DNA from: Reyranella soli
Lineage (GTDB): Bacteria > Pseudomonadota > Alphaproteobacteria > Reyranellales > Reyranellaceae
Length of the DNA: 54,984 nt
Assembly: GCF_007992495.1 (NCBI RefSeq)
Contig: NZ_BKAJ01000099.1
Coordinates: 1-54,984 of the forward strand
Direction: 5' to 3'
Both the position numbers and the translations under genes were made by a program. A model generated the notes under the pieces. It did no database searches and was not told the DNA's origin. It was given only the letters and a program-made list of their open reading frames with translations. This document shows positions 1 through 8,380 of the stretch, piece by piece. The stretch's first letter is position 1. Every line of letters begins with the position of its first letter.

Positions 1-75
1 GAGCGCGCAGGATGCGCGCGGTCCGGAAGACGAAGACGATGAGCGGGCCTGGAGGCCCGCGGTCCGGCAAGAAGG
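1..75. repeat. Double-hairpin dispersed repeat, left copy
   Basis: Two GC-rich hairpins lie in tandem. The first is GCGCGC/GCGCGC at 3-19 and the second is GCGGGCCT-GG-AGGCCCGC at 43-60. Each is followed by GGTCCGG. The reverse complement of 54905-54984 has the same order of hairpin, GGTCC, short spacer, ATGA/GAT, hairpin, TCCGGCAAG, so this is one copy of a dispersed element. It sits just past the stop of the leftward GH5 gene and could also terminate it. The window edge may truncate it. Confidence 0.5.
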
Positions 76-76
76 G

Positions 77-1309
77 TCAGGGGGCGCCCTTCAATCCCAG
101 CGACTCCAGATAGCTCCACCGCACCATGCCGTTCCTGAAGCGGATGCCGTCGAGATACTCGGCAATCGCGCGGTCGATCAGCGTCGCGTCGGGCTTGGTC
201 GTGCGCTTGCCGTCGGCGAAGGCCACGATCTCGTTCCAGCCGTCGGGGCGCGGGATGGAGACGACGGTCGAGGGCGTGTCGAGGTTCTTGTAGGTCCAGA
301 ACGACCAGCCGATGCCGTGCGTCTCATGCAGCTTGCGGAAGCGCGCGTTCCATTCGTCGGTGAGCTCGCCGGTCTCGCCCAGGAACAACGGCACGTCGTA
401 GCGCGCCGAGAAGTTCAGGTGCCGCTGAATGGAGTCGCGCTTCGTGCTCGCCCAGAACGAGTGATACGTGTAGGCGAGGTTGTCGGCGAAGGGTGTGCCG
501 AACATGTCGAAGCTCGAGCTCCACTGCCCGGCGGCCAGGATCACGACGCGGCCGGGATCGACCTCGCGGATCGCTGCCGTTACTTCCTTGTAGAAAGGTT
601 CCAGTCGCGGATTGAGCGTCGCCACATCATGATAAGGCGCGATCGGCTCGTTCAGGATGTCGTAGCCCAGGATCGCCGGATTGCCGGCATAGCGCTTGGC
701 GATCGCCCGCCACAGCTTCACCGTCAGAAGCCGGTCGCGTGACACATAGAACATCAAGGGATAACCCGGCCCGTCATCGTGGTTGATGCCGGTCTGGCCG
801 CCGGGCGCGGCGTGCAGGTCGACGATGGCGAGAAGGCCGGCGTCGCGCACCCAGCCCAGCACGCGGTCGAGCAGGAACCAGCCCTCGCCCGTGATCTCGC
901 CGTCGGCGTTCATGAACAGCCGATAGTGCAGCGGGATGCGCACGGTGTTGAAGCCGACCGACTTGATGAAGGCGATGTCGTCCTGCGTGATGTAGGTGTC
1001 GCGGAACCTCCGCCAGAACGCCTGGGCGCGCTCGGGCCCCAGCAGGCGGTCGAAGGCGCCGTAGATCTGGCGCGGCGATTTCGCCACCTCGAACTTGAAC
1101 ATGTAGCCCTCGGGCATCAGCCAGTTGCCGAGGCTGATGCCCTTGATCAGCAGCGTGCCGCCGTCGGGCGCGATGAAGTTCTTGCCTTCGATGCGCACGA
1201 TGGTGTCGGCGCGCGATGCGGTGGCGAGACCGAAGAATAGCAGCAGAGCGAGAAGGAGGCGCACGGTGCGACTATAGCCCACAGACACCCTCTCATGTCT
1301 CCCGCTCAT
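77..1309 (-). CDS. Glycoside hydrolase family 5 (cellulase-type) secreted protein
   Basis: A predicted exported beta-glycanase of the GH5 (beta/alpha)8 clan. An N-terminal hydrophobic stretch (RLLLALLLFFGLATASRA) looks like a Sec signal peptide. The GH5 landmarks are present in order: GISLGNW near the start, FNTVRIPLHY, the acid/base motif DILNEP in mid protein, and LGETGE containing the probable nucleophile Glu, followed by GWSFWTYK. Length is typical of single-domain GH5 enzymes and no carbohydrate-binding module is visible. The start is uncertain: ATG 1309 is preceded by GGGGGAGG, which is an arm of the palindromic repeat at 1312-1334, but GTG codons at 1282 or 1264 would place the signal peptide closer to the terminus. 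The exact glycan substrate cannot be told. Confidence 0.85.
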   Translation of the reverse strand: MSGRHERVSVGYSRTVRLLLALLLFFGLATASRADTIVRIEGKNFIAPDGGTLLIKGISLGNWLMPEGYMFKFEVAKSPRQIYGAFDRLLGPERAQAFWRRFRDTYITQDDIAFIKSVGFNTVRIPLHYRLFMNADGEITGEGWFLLDRVLGWVRDAGLLAIVDLHAAPGGQTGINHDDGPGYPLMFYVSRDRLLTVKLWRAIAKRYAGNPAILGYDILNEPIAPYHDVATLNPRLEPFYKEVTAAIREVDPGRVVILAAGQWSSSFDMFGTPFADNLAYTYHSFWASTKRDSIQRHLNFSARYDVPLFLGETGELTDEWNARFRKLHETHGIGWSFWTYKNLDTPSTVVSIPRPDGWNEIVAFADGKRTTKPDATLIDRAIAEYLDGIRFRNGMVRWSYLESLGLKGAP

Positions 1310-1311
1310 GT

Positions 1312-1453
1312 CCTCCCCCGTCATACGGGGGAGGATACAGGAGGGGGCAGGCCAACGAACTCAGTGCGGCCACTTTCAGATCATGATCTCATCTTCGAGA
1401 GATTATCGCTGAGGCTTTCCCCCTCCCTACCCTCCCCCGTATGACGGGGGAGG
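1312..1453. repeat. MITE/BIME-like element with palindromic ends (copy 1)
   Basis: Two perfect palindromes, each with 10-bp arms CCTCCCCCGT/ACGGGGGAGG around a 3-nt loop, lie at 1312-1334 (loop CAT) and 1431-1453 (loop ATG). They are separated by about 96 bp. The sequences flanking them inward (GGAGGGGG on the left, CCCCCTCC on the right) continue the inverted repeat, so the unit has compound terminal inverted repeats. The interior shares the segment TTTCAGATCA-GATCTC with the unit at 6525-6679. It occupies the intergenic space between divergent genes and supplies GGGGGAGG just upstream of both starts. Confidence 0.75.
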
Positions 1454-1455
1454 AG

Positions 1456-2709
1456 ATGAGAAAGCGGTGGGTTGCTCCGGGTGACAATGCGTCGAAGCAC
1501 GCTAATGTCTCGCCCGCAATGCTCCTCGCCTCTCTTCTCCTGCCGCTCGCCGTCATCTCGATCGTGTTGCTGGTCCAGCGCCTGCATCTTCCTGCCTTCC
1601 TCGCCATCATGGCGACGGTCGTGGTCTACGGCATCGCGGCGGACATGACCTTCATGTCGGTCGGCAAGGCGTTCGGGCTGGGCTTCACGGCGGCCATCGA
1701 GCAGGTCGGACTGCTGGTGGTCGCGGGCGCGCTGGTCGCGAGCCTGGTGCTGCGCGAGCCGCTCGGCACCGGCACGTCGGCTGCCGCCGGCGCGCTGGCA
1801 GGCCTCGGCGCCTCGGCAGCCGGCGGCTTGGCGCTGTTGCAGCCGGCTGGCCAGGACGCGCCGCGCCGCGCACTCGGCCTCGCCCTCACGCTGCTCGCCT
1901 TCGCCGCCCTGGCGACGCCCTCGCCGCTCGCCGTCGCCGCGGCGTCGGTGATGAAGATCCCGCCGCGCAGCCTGGCCGTGGTCGGCCTGCCGCTTGCCGT
2001 GATCGCGGCGTTGCTGGGCTGGTGGTTCGTCTCGCGCCAGGTGCCGGCGAGCAAGACGCCGGGCCGCGGCAGCTGGGCGTGGCTCGCCGTCGCCATTCCG
2101 ATCGCGCTCTTGATCCTGCAGGCGGTGGCGCAGATGCCGAGCGAGCCGCTGGGCAAGGGCGGCGCGCGCGAATTCTACATCGGCATCTCCAAGCCGCTGA
2201 TGCTGGCGGCCATCGCCATCACGGTCGGCGTGCTGTTCGCCGGCCGCTGGCAACCGTCGGCGCTGGCCGGCCGCGGCTGGGCGCCGCTGCTGCTGGCCGT
2301 CGGCGCCGCCGGCGGCTTGAGCCGCGTGTTCGACGAGACCGGCATGGCCGAGCTTCTGGCCGAGTACGCCCTCCATCCGCGCTACGGCATCCTCACGCCG
2401 TTCCTCGCCGCAGCCATCGTCAAGACCATGCAAGGCAATTCGCTCACCGCCATCCTCACCGCCTCGGGCATGGTCGAGCCGATGCTGCCTGCGCTCGGCC
2501 TCGACAGCACCATGGGCCGCACGCTGGCCGCCGCCGCAGTCGGCGCGGGCTCGATGGCGATCTGCCACCTCAACGATCCGTTCTTCTGGATCGCCGCCAG
2601 CATGGCGCGGCTGTCGCCGGGCCGCGCGCTCTACGTGATCTCGCTGGGCAGCGTGGTAATGGCCGTCGGTGCGCTGGTCGTGCTGGCGGCGCTGCGCCAG
2701 TTCCTATAG
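1456..2709 (+). CDS. GntP-like (gluconate:H+ symporter family) permease
   Basis: A polytopic inner-membrane protein of about 12 hydrophobic segments. The C-terminal part resembles the GntP family: an AIVKTMQGNSLTAILTASGM segment is followed by GSMAICHLNDPFFW, which parallels the conserved SHVNDSGFW region of gluconate permeases. This suggests uptake of a sugar acid or small organic acid by proton symport; the substrate is inference. The start is uncertain. ATG 1441 lies in the loop of the upstream palindrome, ATG 1456 follows GGGGGAGG too closely, and ATG 1519 (MLLASLLLP) begins exactly at the first membrane helix as in most family members. The 3' end overlaps the convergent ligase gene by 6 bp. 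Confidence 0.75.
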   Translation: MRKRWVAPGDNASKHANVSPAMLLASLLLPLAVISIVLLVQRLHLPAFLAIMATVVVYGIAADMTFMSVGKAFGLGFTAAIEQVGLLVVAGALVASLVLREPLGTGTSAAAGALAGLGASAAGGLALLQPAGQDAPRRALGLALTLLAFAALATPSPLAVAAASVMKIPPRSLAVVGLPLAVIAALLGWWFVSRQVPASKTPGRGSWAWLAVAIPIALLILQAVAQMPSEPLGKGGAREFYIGISKPLMLAAIAITVGVLFAGRWQPSALAGRGWAPLLLAVGAAGGLSRVFDETGMAELLAEYALHPRYGILTPFLAAAIVKTMQGNSLTAILTASGMVEPMLPALGLDSTMGRTLAAAAVGAGSMAICHLNDPFFWIAASMARLSPGRALYVISLGSVVMAVGALVVLAALRQFL

Positions 2710-3732
2710 CCGCATCTCGCGGATCAATCGCGACGGCCGCGCCTCACGCTGCAACTGATCCATGGTGCATTGCCGCGGCAGCTTATCGGGCCGCCAGCGC
2801 ACGAAGCGCGTGCCGTGGCGGAAGCGCTGCCCCGTCACGTGATCGTATTGCACCTCGACGACCAGCCGGGGCTTGAGAGGCTCCCATTGCCCGCTGCGTT
2901 CGGTCGACCAACGGCTGGGGCCGCCCGGCGCGTCACCGGTGAAGCCCGGCCCGCCGCGCAGCTTGTCGAGCTTGCGCGTCAGCGCCGGACGTTCGGCATC
3001 GGAGATCGCCGAAGTGAAGCCGACATGATCGAGCAGGCCCTGGTCGTCATAGAGACCGAGCAGCAGCGAGCCGACCATCTTGCTTGCCGTGGCGTAGCGG
3101 AAGCCACCGACGACGCAGTCAGCTGAGCGCAGGCACTTGATCTTGAGCATTGCCCGCTCGCCTGCGCGATAAGGCTCGTCGAGTCGCTTGGCGACGACGC
3201 CGTCAAGCGCACCGCCGCCGGCCCGCGCCAGCCAGCGCGACGCCTCGGCGCGCCGCGTGGTCGCGGGCGACAGACGCAGATGCGGCGCATCGGCGAGGCG
3301 CGTGAACAGCTTCTCCAGCGCCGCGCGCCGTTCGATCAACGGTCGTCCGGCGACGTCGGCGTCGGGCGTGCGCAACACGTCGAACACGATCAGAAGCGCC
3401 GGCGTCTCGGCGGAGAGCTTGGCGATGCGGCTTGCCGCCGGATGCAGGCGCATCTGCAACGCATCGAATGACAGCGCCTTGCCGACCGGGATGACGAGCT
3501 CGCCGTCGAGGGTGAAACGCCGTACTGGCAGGTCGGCGAGGCCGGCAACGACCTCGGGAAAGTAGCGAGCCAAGCTCTTGCCCGACCGGCCCATCAACTC
3601 GACCTTGGCACCGTCACGGCTCGCCAGGCAGCGAAAGCCGTCCCATTTCGGCTCGAACTGCCAGCCTTTGTCGCTCGGCAGCTCATCGACCTGCTGCGCT
3701 TCCATCGTTGTCCGCGGGACGGCCTTTGCCAT
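2704..3732 (-). CDS. ligC: ATP-dependent DNA ligase, LigC-type
   Basis: A predicted ATP-dependent ligase of about 342 residues that would seal nicks. The nucleotidyltransferase motifs are visible in order: motif I EPKWDGFR with nucleophile Lys29, a LDGELV segment, IVFDVL, LDGVVAKRL (motif IV region) and MLKIKCLR (motif V). The C-terminal OB-fold region ends near TRFVRWRPDK. There is no polymerase or phosphoesterase domain, so it is a stand-alone LigC-like enzyme rather than LigD, and no ku gene lies in the window. The start is taken at ATG 3732 (MAKAVPRTTM). A second ATG at 3705 is possible, and the open frame extending upstream of 3732 is not ligase-like. Confidence 0.85.
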   Translation of the reverse strand: MAKAVPRTTMEAQQVDELPSDKGWQFEPKWDGFRCLASRDGAKVELMGRSGKSLARYFPEVVAGLADLPVRRFTLDGELVIPVGKALSFDALQMRLHPAASRIAKLSAETPALLIVFDVLRTPDADVAGRPLIERRAALEKLFTRLADAPHLRLSPATTRRAEASRWLARAGGGALDGVVAKRLDEPYRAGERAMLKIKCLRSADCVVGGFRYATASKMVGSLLLGLYDDQGLLDHVGFTSAISDAERPALTRKLDKLRGGPGFTGDAPGGPSRWSTERSGQWEPLKPRLVVEVQYDHVTGQRFRHGTRFVRWRPDKLPRQCTMDQLQREARPSRLIREMRL

Positions 3733-3819
3733 TACGTAGCAACGACAAAACTGCATCGCCGTTGCGGCAACCCACACGCCGCCCGGGGCGTTCGTTGCGG
3801 AGTTGCCAAGGAGGTCGCC

Positions 3820-4029
3820 ATGCGAGGCTCGACCATCGATCAAGTGCGCCACGACATCGATCACGCCCATGCCGACGAGAAGACCGCCGAGCAGATCGAC
3901 GCCGCCGAGAAGGCGGCGGGACTGCGCTCCATGTTCCAACCGGACGCAGAGCCCGACCACGGGCTGTGGTTCGCCGTGGGTGCGGGCATTTCCGTCGCGG
4001 CCATAGCCCTGGCCGTCGCCGTGACCTGA
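3820..4029 (+). CDS. Small membrane-anchored hypothetical protein
   Basis: A 69-residue protein of unrecognised family. The N-terminal half is hydrophilic and rich in Asp, His, Glu and Ala (IDQVRHDIDHAHADEKTAEQ) and likely helical. The C-terminus is a single hydrophobic helix (LWFAVGAGISVAAIALAVAV) consistent with an inner-membrane tail anchor. The case for a real gene is the strong Shine-Dalgarno AAGGAGGT placed seven bases before the ATG, together with protein-like composition. It lies alone between the ligase gene and the Bug receptor gene, both read leftward. No function can be assigned. Confidence 0.65.
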   Translation: MRGSTIDQVRHDIDHAHADEKTAEQIDAAEKAAGLRSMFQPDAEPDHGLWFAVGAGISVAAIALAVAVT

Positions 4030-4034
4030 AGCGA

Positions 4035-5012
4035 TCAATCGAGCTTCACACCCGACGGCTTGACCACCGGCGCCCAGAGCTTGCGGTCTTCGGCGAGAAA
4101 AGCGTCGAACCCGACGCGACCGGGCGGTGGCATGTCGAGGCCGAGATCGTCGGCCCAGCGCTTCTGGATCTCCGGCTGCTTCATGGCCTCGGCGATGGCG
4201 GCTTCGAGCTTGGCCAGGATCGGCTCGGGCGTACCGGCCGGCGCGCCGACGCCGTACCATGACGTGGCGACATAGCCCGGCAGCGTCTCGGCGATCGCCG
4301 GGATATCGGGTGCCGCTTTCGAGCGCTCGGCCGACGTGACGCCCAGCCCCTTCAGCTTGCCGCCGCGCACCTGCGGCAGCATCGACGGCATGTTGGCGAA
4401 CATCATCTGCACCGTGCCGGCGACCAGGTCGTTGTAGGCGGGTCCGGCGCCCTTGTAGGGCACATGGATGATGTCGACGCCGGCCATGGTCTTGAACAGC
4501 TCGCCGCTGAGATGCAGCGACGTGCCGGGCCCCGACGAGGCGAAGGAATACTTGCCCGGCTCCTTCTTGCAGAGCGCGATCAGCTCGGCGACGGAGTTGA
4601 CCGGCAGCGACTGCGGCACGCCCAAAAGGTTCGACAGCACGGCGACGCGCGAGATGCCGACGATGTCCTTGTCAGCGTCGTAAGGCAGCTTGCTGTAGAG
4701 CATCGGGTTCAGCGTGTGGCTGGCGACGGTTATCAGCCCGATCGTGTAGCCGTCGGGCGTGGCGCGCGCGAGCTCGGCCGTGCCGATGTTGCCGCCTGCC
4801 CCGCCCTTGTTGTCGACCACGAACTGCTGGCCGAAGGTGCGCCCGAGCTGGTCGCAGATCAGGCGGCTCACCGTGTCGGTGCCGCCGCCCGGTGCAAAGG
4901 GCACGATGAAGCGCACCGTCTTGGCCGGCCATTGCGCCTGTGCCTCGGCGGTGAGCCCGCGCATCACCAAGGGCGCGGCAAGTGAGGAGGCAAGCAGGCT
5001 GCGTCTCAGCAT
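4035..5012 (-). CDS. Bug-family tripartite tricarboxylate transporter receptor protein
   Basis: A periplasmic solute-binding protein of the Bug (TctC) family, about 325 residues. An N-terminal signal peptide (MLRRSLLASSLAAPLVMRG...AEAQAQ) precedes the family hallmark WPAKTVRFIVPFAPGGGTD. The later motifs DNKGGAGGNIGT, SSGPGTSLHL, HVPYKGAGPAY and VGAPAGTPEPI are all present. Such receptors bind carboxylates and related metabolites for TctAB permeases. No tctA or tctB lies here, which is usual for the expanded Bug sets of soil proteobacteria. ATG 5012 is preceded by GAGGAAAC; a GTG directly before it at 5015 is an alternative. The ligand is unknown. Confidence 0.9.
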   Translation of the reverse strand: MLRRSLLASSLAAPLVMRGLTAEAQAQWPAKTVRFIVPFAPGGGTDTVSRLICDQLGRTFGQQFVVDNKGGAGGNIGTAELARATPDGYTIGLITVASHTLNPMLYSKLPYDADKDIVGISRVAVLSNLLGVPQSLPVNSVAELIALCKKEPGKYSFASSGPGTSLHLSGELFKTMAGVDIIHVPYKGAGPAYNDLVAGTVQMMFANMPSMLPQVRGGKLKGLGVTSAERSKAAPDIPAIAETLPGYVATSWYGVGAPAGTPEPILAKLEAAIAEAMKQPEIQKRWADDLGLDMPPPGRVGFDAFLAEDRKLWAPVVKPSGVKLD

Positions 5013-5051
5013 CACGTTTCCTCAATATGTTTCTTCTAATAATGCCATGAC

Positions 5052-6517
5052 ATGACCGAGCTGCCGCGCACCGTCCAGGGCTACATCGACCAAACGCCCA
5101 ATTGGCCCGACGGCACGCCCACCGGTTTCATTCCGATGACCGCCATGCAGTGGCGGATCTGGCTGCTCGCCTCGGCCGGCAAGGTTTTCGAAGGGCTGGT
5201 CGTGTTCATAACCGCGTCGCCCTGCCGCTGCTCGTCAAGGAATTCGGGCTCTCGCCTGCCGAAAAGGGCATCGTCAGCGCGGCCCCGCTGGCCGGCATCA
5301 TGGTCGGCGCGATCGCGTTGGGCGGCCTCGCCGACATCTACGGCCGCCGCTACATGTTCGTGGTCGAGATGGTGGTGTTCGTCCTGTTCCTGATCGGACT
5401 CACCTGGAGCCCGACCTATCTCTGGATGGTTGTGTTCCTGTTCGGCGTCGGACTGGCGCTGGGCTGCGACTATCCGACGGCCCACTTGGTGATCTCCGAG
5501 AGCATCGCCAGCAAGGACCGTGGGCGGCTGGTGCTGAGCGCCTTCGCCTTCCAGGCGATCGGCGCGCTGGTCGGCACTGTCATGGGCTTCGCCATTCTGT
5601 CGAATTTCCCGGAGATCGGGGCATGGCGCTGGATGTATGCCACCGCCATCGTGCCGGCCATCGTGGTCGTGATGGGCCGCGTCAGGATCAGCGACAGCGG
5701 TCACTGGCTGATGACCCAGGGCCGCAAGGCCGAGGCCGAAGCCGAGGTCGCGCGCCTGCTCGAGCGCGAGCCGCCGTATCCGAAGCAAGTGCGCCTGACC
5801 GATCTCCCGGCCGACGAGCAAGCTGCGATGGCGCGCGTGCGCCGCAATGGCGGCTGGCGTGAGCTCTTCGTATTGCCTGCGCGGCGCGCCACCATCCTCG
5901 CCTCGGTGCCGTGGTTCCTGCAGGATCTCGGCACCTATGGCATCGGCATCTTCACGCCCACCATCCTGGTCAAGGCGATTGGGCACGAGGACATCGTCCC
6001 GCACAATGTCAGCGCCCTGATCGCGTGCGACATCCTGGCCGCCAAGGGCGCGGCGCTGCTCGACGTGCTGCTGATCGTCGGCATCCTGGCGGCCGTCCTG
6101 CTGTCTGATCGGGTCGGCCGCATCCGCCTGCAGATCGTGGGCTTCATCGGCTGCGCGGCGGGGCTGGGGCTGGCGACCCTGTCGCTGCATACGGCGGAAC
6201 CGATGCGCACCGTGCTGCTGTTCGCGGGCTTCATGCTGTTCAACTTCATGACCAACGTCGGGCCCAACGCGCAGACCTATCTGCTGGCCGGCGAAGTGTT
6301 TCCGACCGAGATCCGCGGCAAGGGTGCGGGCTTTGCCGCCGCCTTCGCCAAGGTCGGCGCCGTCCTGACGGCGTTCCTGTTCCCGGTGCTGCTGGCCGAC
6401 ATCGGCGTCAACCTGCTGCTCGGTGTCCTGATCGCAAGCTCACTGCTCGGCGCCTGGGTGACCTGGCAGTTCCGCATCGAGACGATGGGCGTCAGTTTGG
6501 AGGAGATCGGACGCTGA
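5052..6517 (+). pseudogene. MFS transporter, frameshifted near the N-terminus
   Basis: A major facilitator carrier of the sugar/aromatic-acid symporter type, split over two frames. The frame starting at 5052 reads MTELPRTVQGYIDQTPNW to WLLASAGKVFEGLVVF, a typical TM1. The frame that continues the protein begins at about 5213 with VALPLLVKEFGLS, then GGLADIYGRR (MFS motif A) and PTEIRGKGAGFAAAFAKVG, running to the stop at 6517. One missing base near 5214 (ATAACCG-CGTC where ACCGGCGTC is expected) explains the shift. Corrected, the protein would be about 488 residues with 12 helices. Either a recent inactivating deletion or a sequencing error would produce this. The rest of the reading frame is intact, which argues for a recent event or an error. 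Confidence 0.8.
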
Positions 6518-6524
6518 TACACCT

Positions 6525-6679
6525 CCTCCCCCGTCATACAAACCCGTCATACGGGGGAGGGTAGGGAGGGGGCGAGCCACAGGCGCGGTGCCCGACAATT
6601 TCAGATCACGATCTCCATATTTCGCAGATCCTCTTTGTAGCTTTCCCCCTCCCTACCCTCCCCCGTATGACGGGGGAGG
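6525..6679. repeat. MITE/BIME-like element with palindromic ends (copy 2)
   Basis: This is the same compound unit as at 1312-1453. The left palindrome is at 6525-6560 and carries a short internal duplication of CCGTCATAC. The right palindrome is perfect, at 6657-6679, with arms CCTCCCCCGT/ACGGGGGAGG. Inside the ends, GGTAGGGAGGGGG on the left is the inverse of CCCCCTCCCTACC on the right. The interior TTTCAGATCACGATCTC matches copy 1. The 3' arm GGGGGAGG ends nine bases before the ATG of the next gene and serves as its apparent ribosome-binding site. Confidence 0.75.
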
Positions 6680-6688
6680 AAAAAGAAA

Positions 6689-7897
6689 ATGAACGGCCCG
6701 ATCGGGGAACTGCTCAAGACACCGGACTTCCTGCGGCTGTGGCTGGTGGGTGCGTTCGCCAACGCCATGCGCTGGCTGGAGCTGCTAGCCTCCGGCCTGT
6801 TCGCCTATGAGGTGACGGGATCGGCGATGGCGGCGACCGCCGTCGTCGCGGCGCGCCAGCTGCCACAGCTCCTGTTCGGCGCTTTCGCCGGCGCGGTCTC
6901 CGAAGCGGTCAATCGCAAGACCATCGTCATGCTGGCGCTCATCGTGCCGGCCGTGGTCTCGACCGTGCTGGCTACGCTCGCCACCACCGGCCAGCTCTCG
7001 CTTTGGCATGTGGCGCTCGGCAACTTGCTGTCGGGCACGATGTGGGCGACCGAGATGTCGACGCGGCGGCGCATGGTGGGCGAGGTCGCGGGTCCGCATC
7101 GCATCGTGCCGGCAATCGCGCTCGATTCTGCGACCAATGCCGCCACCCGCATGGTCGGCCCGCTGCTGGGCGGCATCGTCTTCGGATGGCTCGGCATGAA
7201 GGGCGCCTATACCTTCACCGCCCTGGTTCAGTTCGCCGGCGCCTTCGCGCTGGCGGGCCTTGTCCATCCGCAGCTGACGCGCCGCCTCGACCTCGCGCGC
7301 ATTCCCGCCGAGATCGCCGAGGGCTTGGCCTACGCCTGGACCAAGCCCACCATCCTGCTGGTGTGGGGCATCACCGTCGTCACCAATGCGTTCGCCTTCG
7401 CCTATTCGGGCCTGGTGGCGCCGCTCGGCATCAGCGCCTTCCACGTCTCGCCGGCGCTGGTCGGGCTGCTGGCGGCAGCCGAGCCGATCGGTGCGCTTGC
7501 GGGCGGCGCGCTGATCGCGGCCGGCGTCGTGCGCATGGACCGGCGGCTCGCCTTCGCCGGCGGCGCGGCGCTGTTCATGGTGGCATTGATCGTGATGGCG
7601 TTGTCGCCATCCTATTGGCTGGCCTTCGCCGTGCTGGTGCTGGGCGGCTTCGGCACCGCAGGCTTCGGCAACATGCAGACCACGCTGATGCTGACCGAGG
7701 CGCCGCCGGACATGCGCTCGCGCCTGATGGGCATCGTTACGGTGGGCATCGGCACCGGGCCGCTCGGCGTGCTGGCGGCCGGTGCGATCGCCACCGAATT
7801 CGGTCCGCGCACCGCCGTGCTGGTGATGGCGACGATGGGCTTGCTGTTCACCGCGGCGCTGACGATATGGTTGCGTCGCCGCTCGTCCGTGCGCTAG
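6689..7897 (+). CDS. MFS transporter (MFS_3/DHA3-like)
   Basis: A 402-residue, 12-helix major facilitator protein. It opens with TPDFLRLWLVGAFANAMRWLE, the usual TM1 of the MFS_3 group, followed by a degenerate motif-A region around AGAVSEAVNRKT. The late region PPDMRSRLMGIVTVGIGTGPLG is typical of this family, whose characterised members are mostly exporters of siderophores or drugs. The substrate is unknown. The ATG at 6689 has its Shine-Dalgarno inside the upstream palindromic repeat. The stop overlaps the end of the convergent gene by 4 bp. Confidence 0.85.
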   Translation: MNGPIGELLKTPDFLRLWLVGAFANAMRWLELLASGLFAYEVTGSAMAATAVVAARQLPQLLFGAFAGAVSEAVNRKTIVMLALIVPAVVSTVLATLATTGQLSLWHVALGNLLSGTMWATEMSTRRRMVGEVAGPHRIVPAIALDSATNAATRMVGPLLGGIVFGWLGMKGAYTFTALVQFAGAFALAGLVHPQLTRRLDLARIPAEIAEGLAYAWTKPTILLVWGITVVTNAFAFAYSGLVAPLGISAFHVSPALVGLLAAAEPIGALAGGALIAAGVVRMDRRLAFAGGAALFMVALIVMALSPSYWLAFAVLVLGGFGTAGFGNMQTTLMLTEAPPDMRSRLMGIVTVGIGTGPLGVLAAGAIATEFGPRTAVLVMATMGLLFTAALTIWLRRRSSVR

Positions 7898-8307
7898 TTC
7901 GCATCGTCGTTGTAGTGAACCGATCGCATGAATCGCAGGATGGTCGCATCGCCCTCGAGCTCAGGCGGGAAAATCGCGACCACGCGATAGGTCCGGCGGC
8001 CGACGACATGGGACCGCACCTGCACCATGCGCTCGCTGTCCCACATCCGGCTGACGGGCATCGGCAGGACCTGCATCGCCTCGCCGTGGTCGACCACCTC
8101 GAAGCGCAGCGCCAGTTCCGGCGTCTCGTGGACGTAGGCGAAAGTGACGGTGCCGTCGGGCGCGACCTGCGACGGCGGCAAATCGAACGGCACGGGCATC
8201 TCGAGCCAGAATCGACCTTCGGCGTCCGCTACCGTCAGCCAAGCCTGTGCCTGTGCCGCATGGACGCCCGCGATCAATCCAAGCAGCACGACTACGACCG
8301 AACGCAT
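7894..8307 (-). CDS. Secreted hypothetical protein
   Basis: A 137-residue protein with a clear Sec signal peptide (MRSVVVVLLGLIAGVHAAQAQA) and a small mature domain rich in beta-type sequence (GTVTFAYVHE, LALRFEVVDHGEAM, RTYRVVAIFPPEL). I do not recognise the family. It lies convergent to the MFS gene and in the same direction as the upstream peptidoglycan-binding protein gene, from which it is separated by about 70 bp. A periplasmic location is inferred from the signal peptide alone. Confidence 0.6.
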   Translation of the reverse strand: MRSVVVVLLGLIAGVHAAQAQAWLTVADAEGRFWLEMPVPFDLPPSQVAPDGTVTFAYVHETPELALRFEVVDHGEAMQVLPMPVSRMWDSERMVQVRSHVVGRRTYRVVAIFPPELEGDATILRFMRSVHYNDDAN

Positions 8308-8380
8308 CTCCCCGCCCCCGCTGGTCGAGCGAGGTTAGGAAGCCGCCGGCCGTCGTGCAGTGATCTTTCCGTGACCTGAG

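Noticed and set aside
1381..2568. 395-codon minus-strand frame opposite the GntP-like permease
   Set aside because: Composition dominated by Arg, Ala, Gln and Gly, with no motif; the + strand protein has clear membrane helices and family motifs.
2704..3732. LigD-type end-joining system
   Set aside because: The ligase has no polymerase or phosphoesterase domain and no ku gene is present in the window.
4035..6517. Bug receptor and neighbouring MFS as one transporter system
   Set aside because: The genes are divergent and MFS carriers do not use Bug receptors; TctA/TctB are absent.
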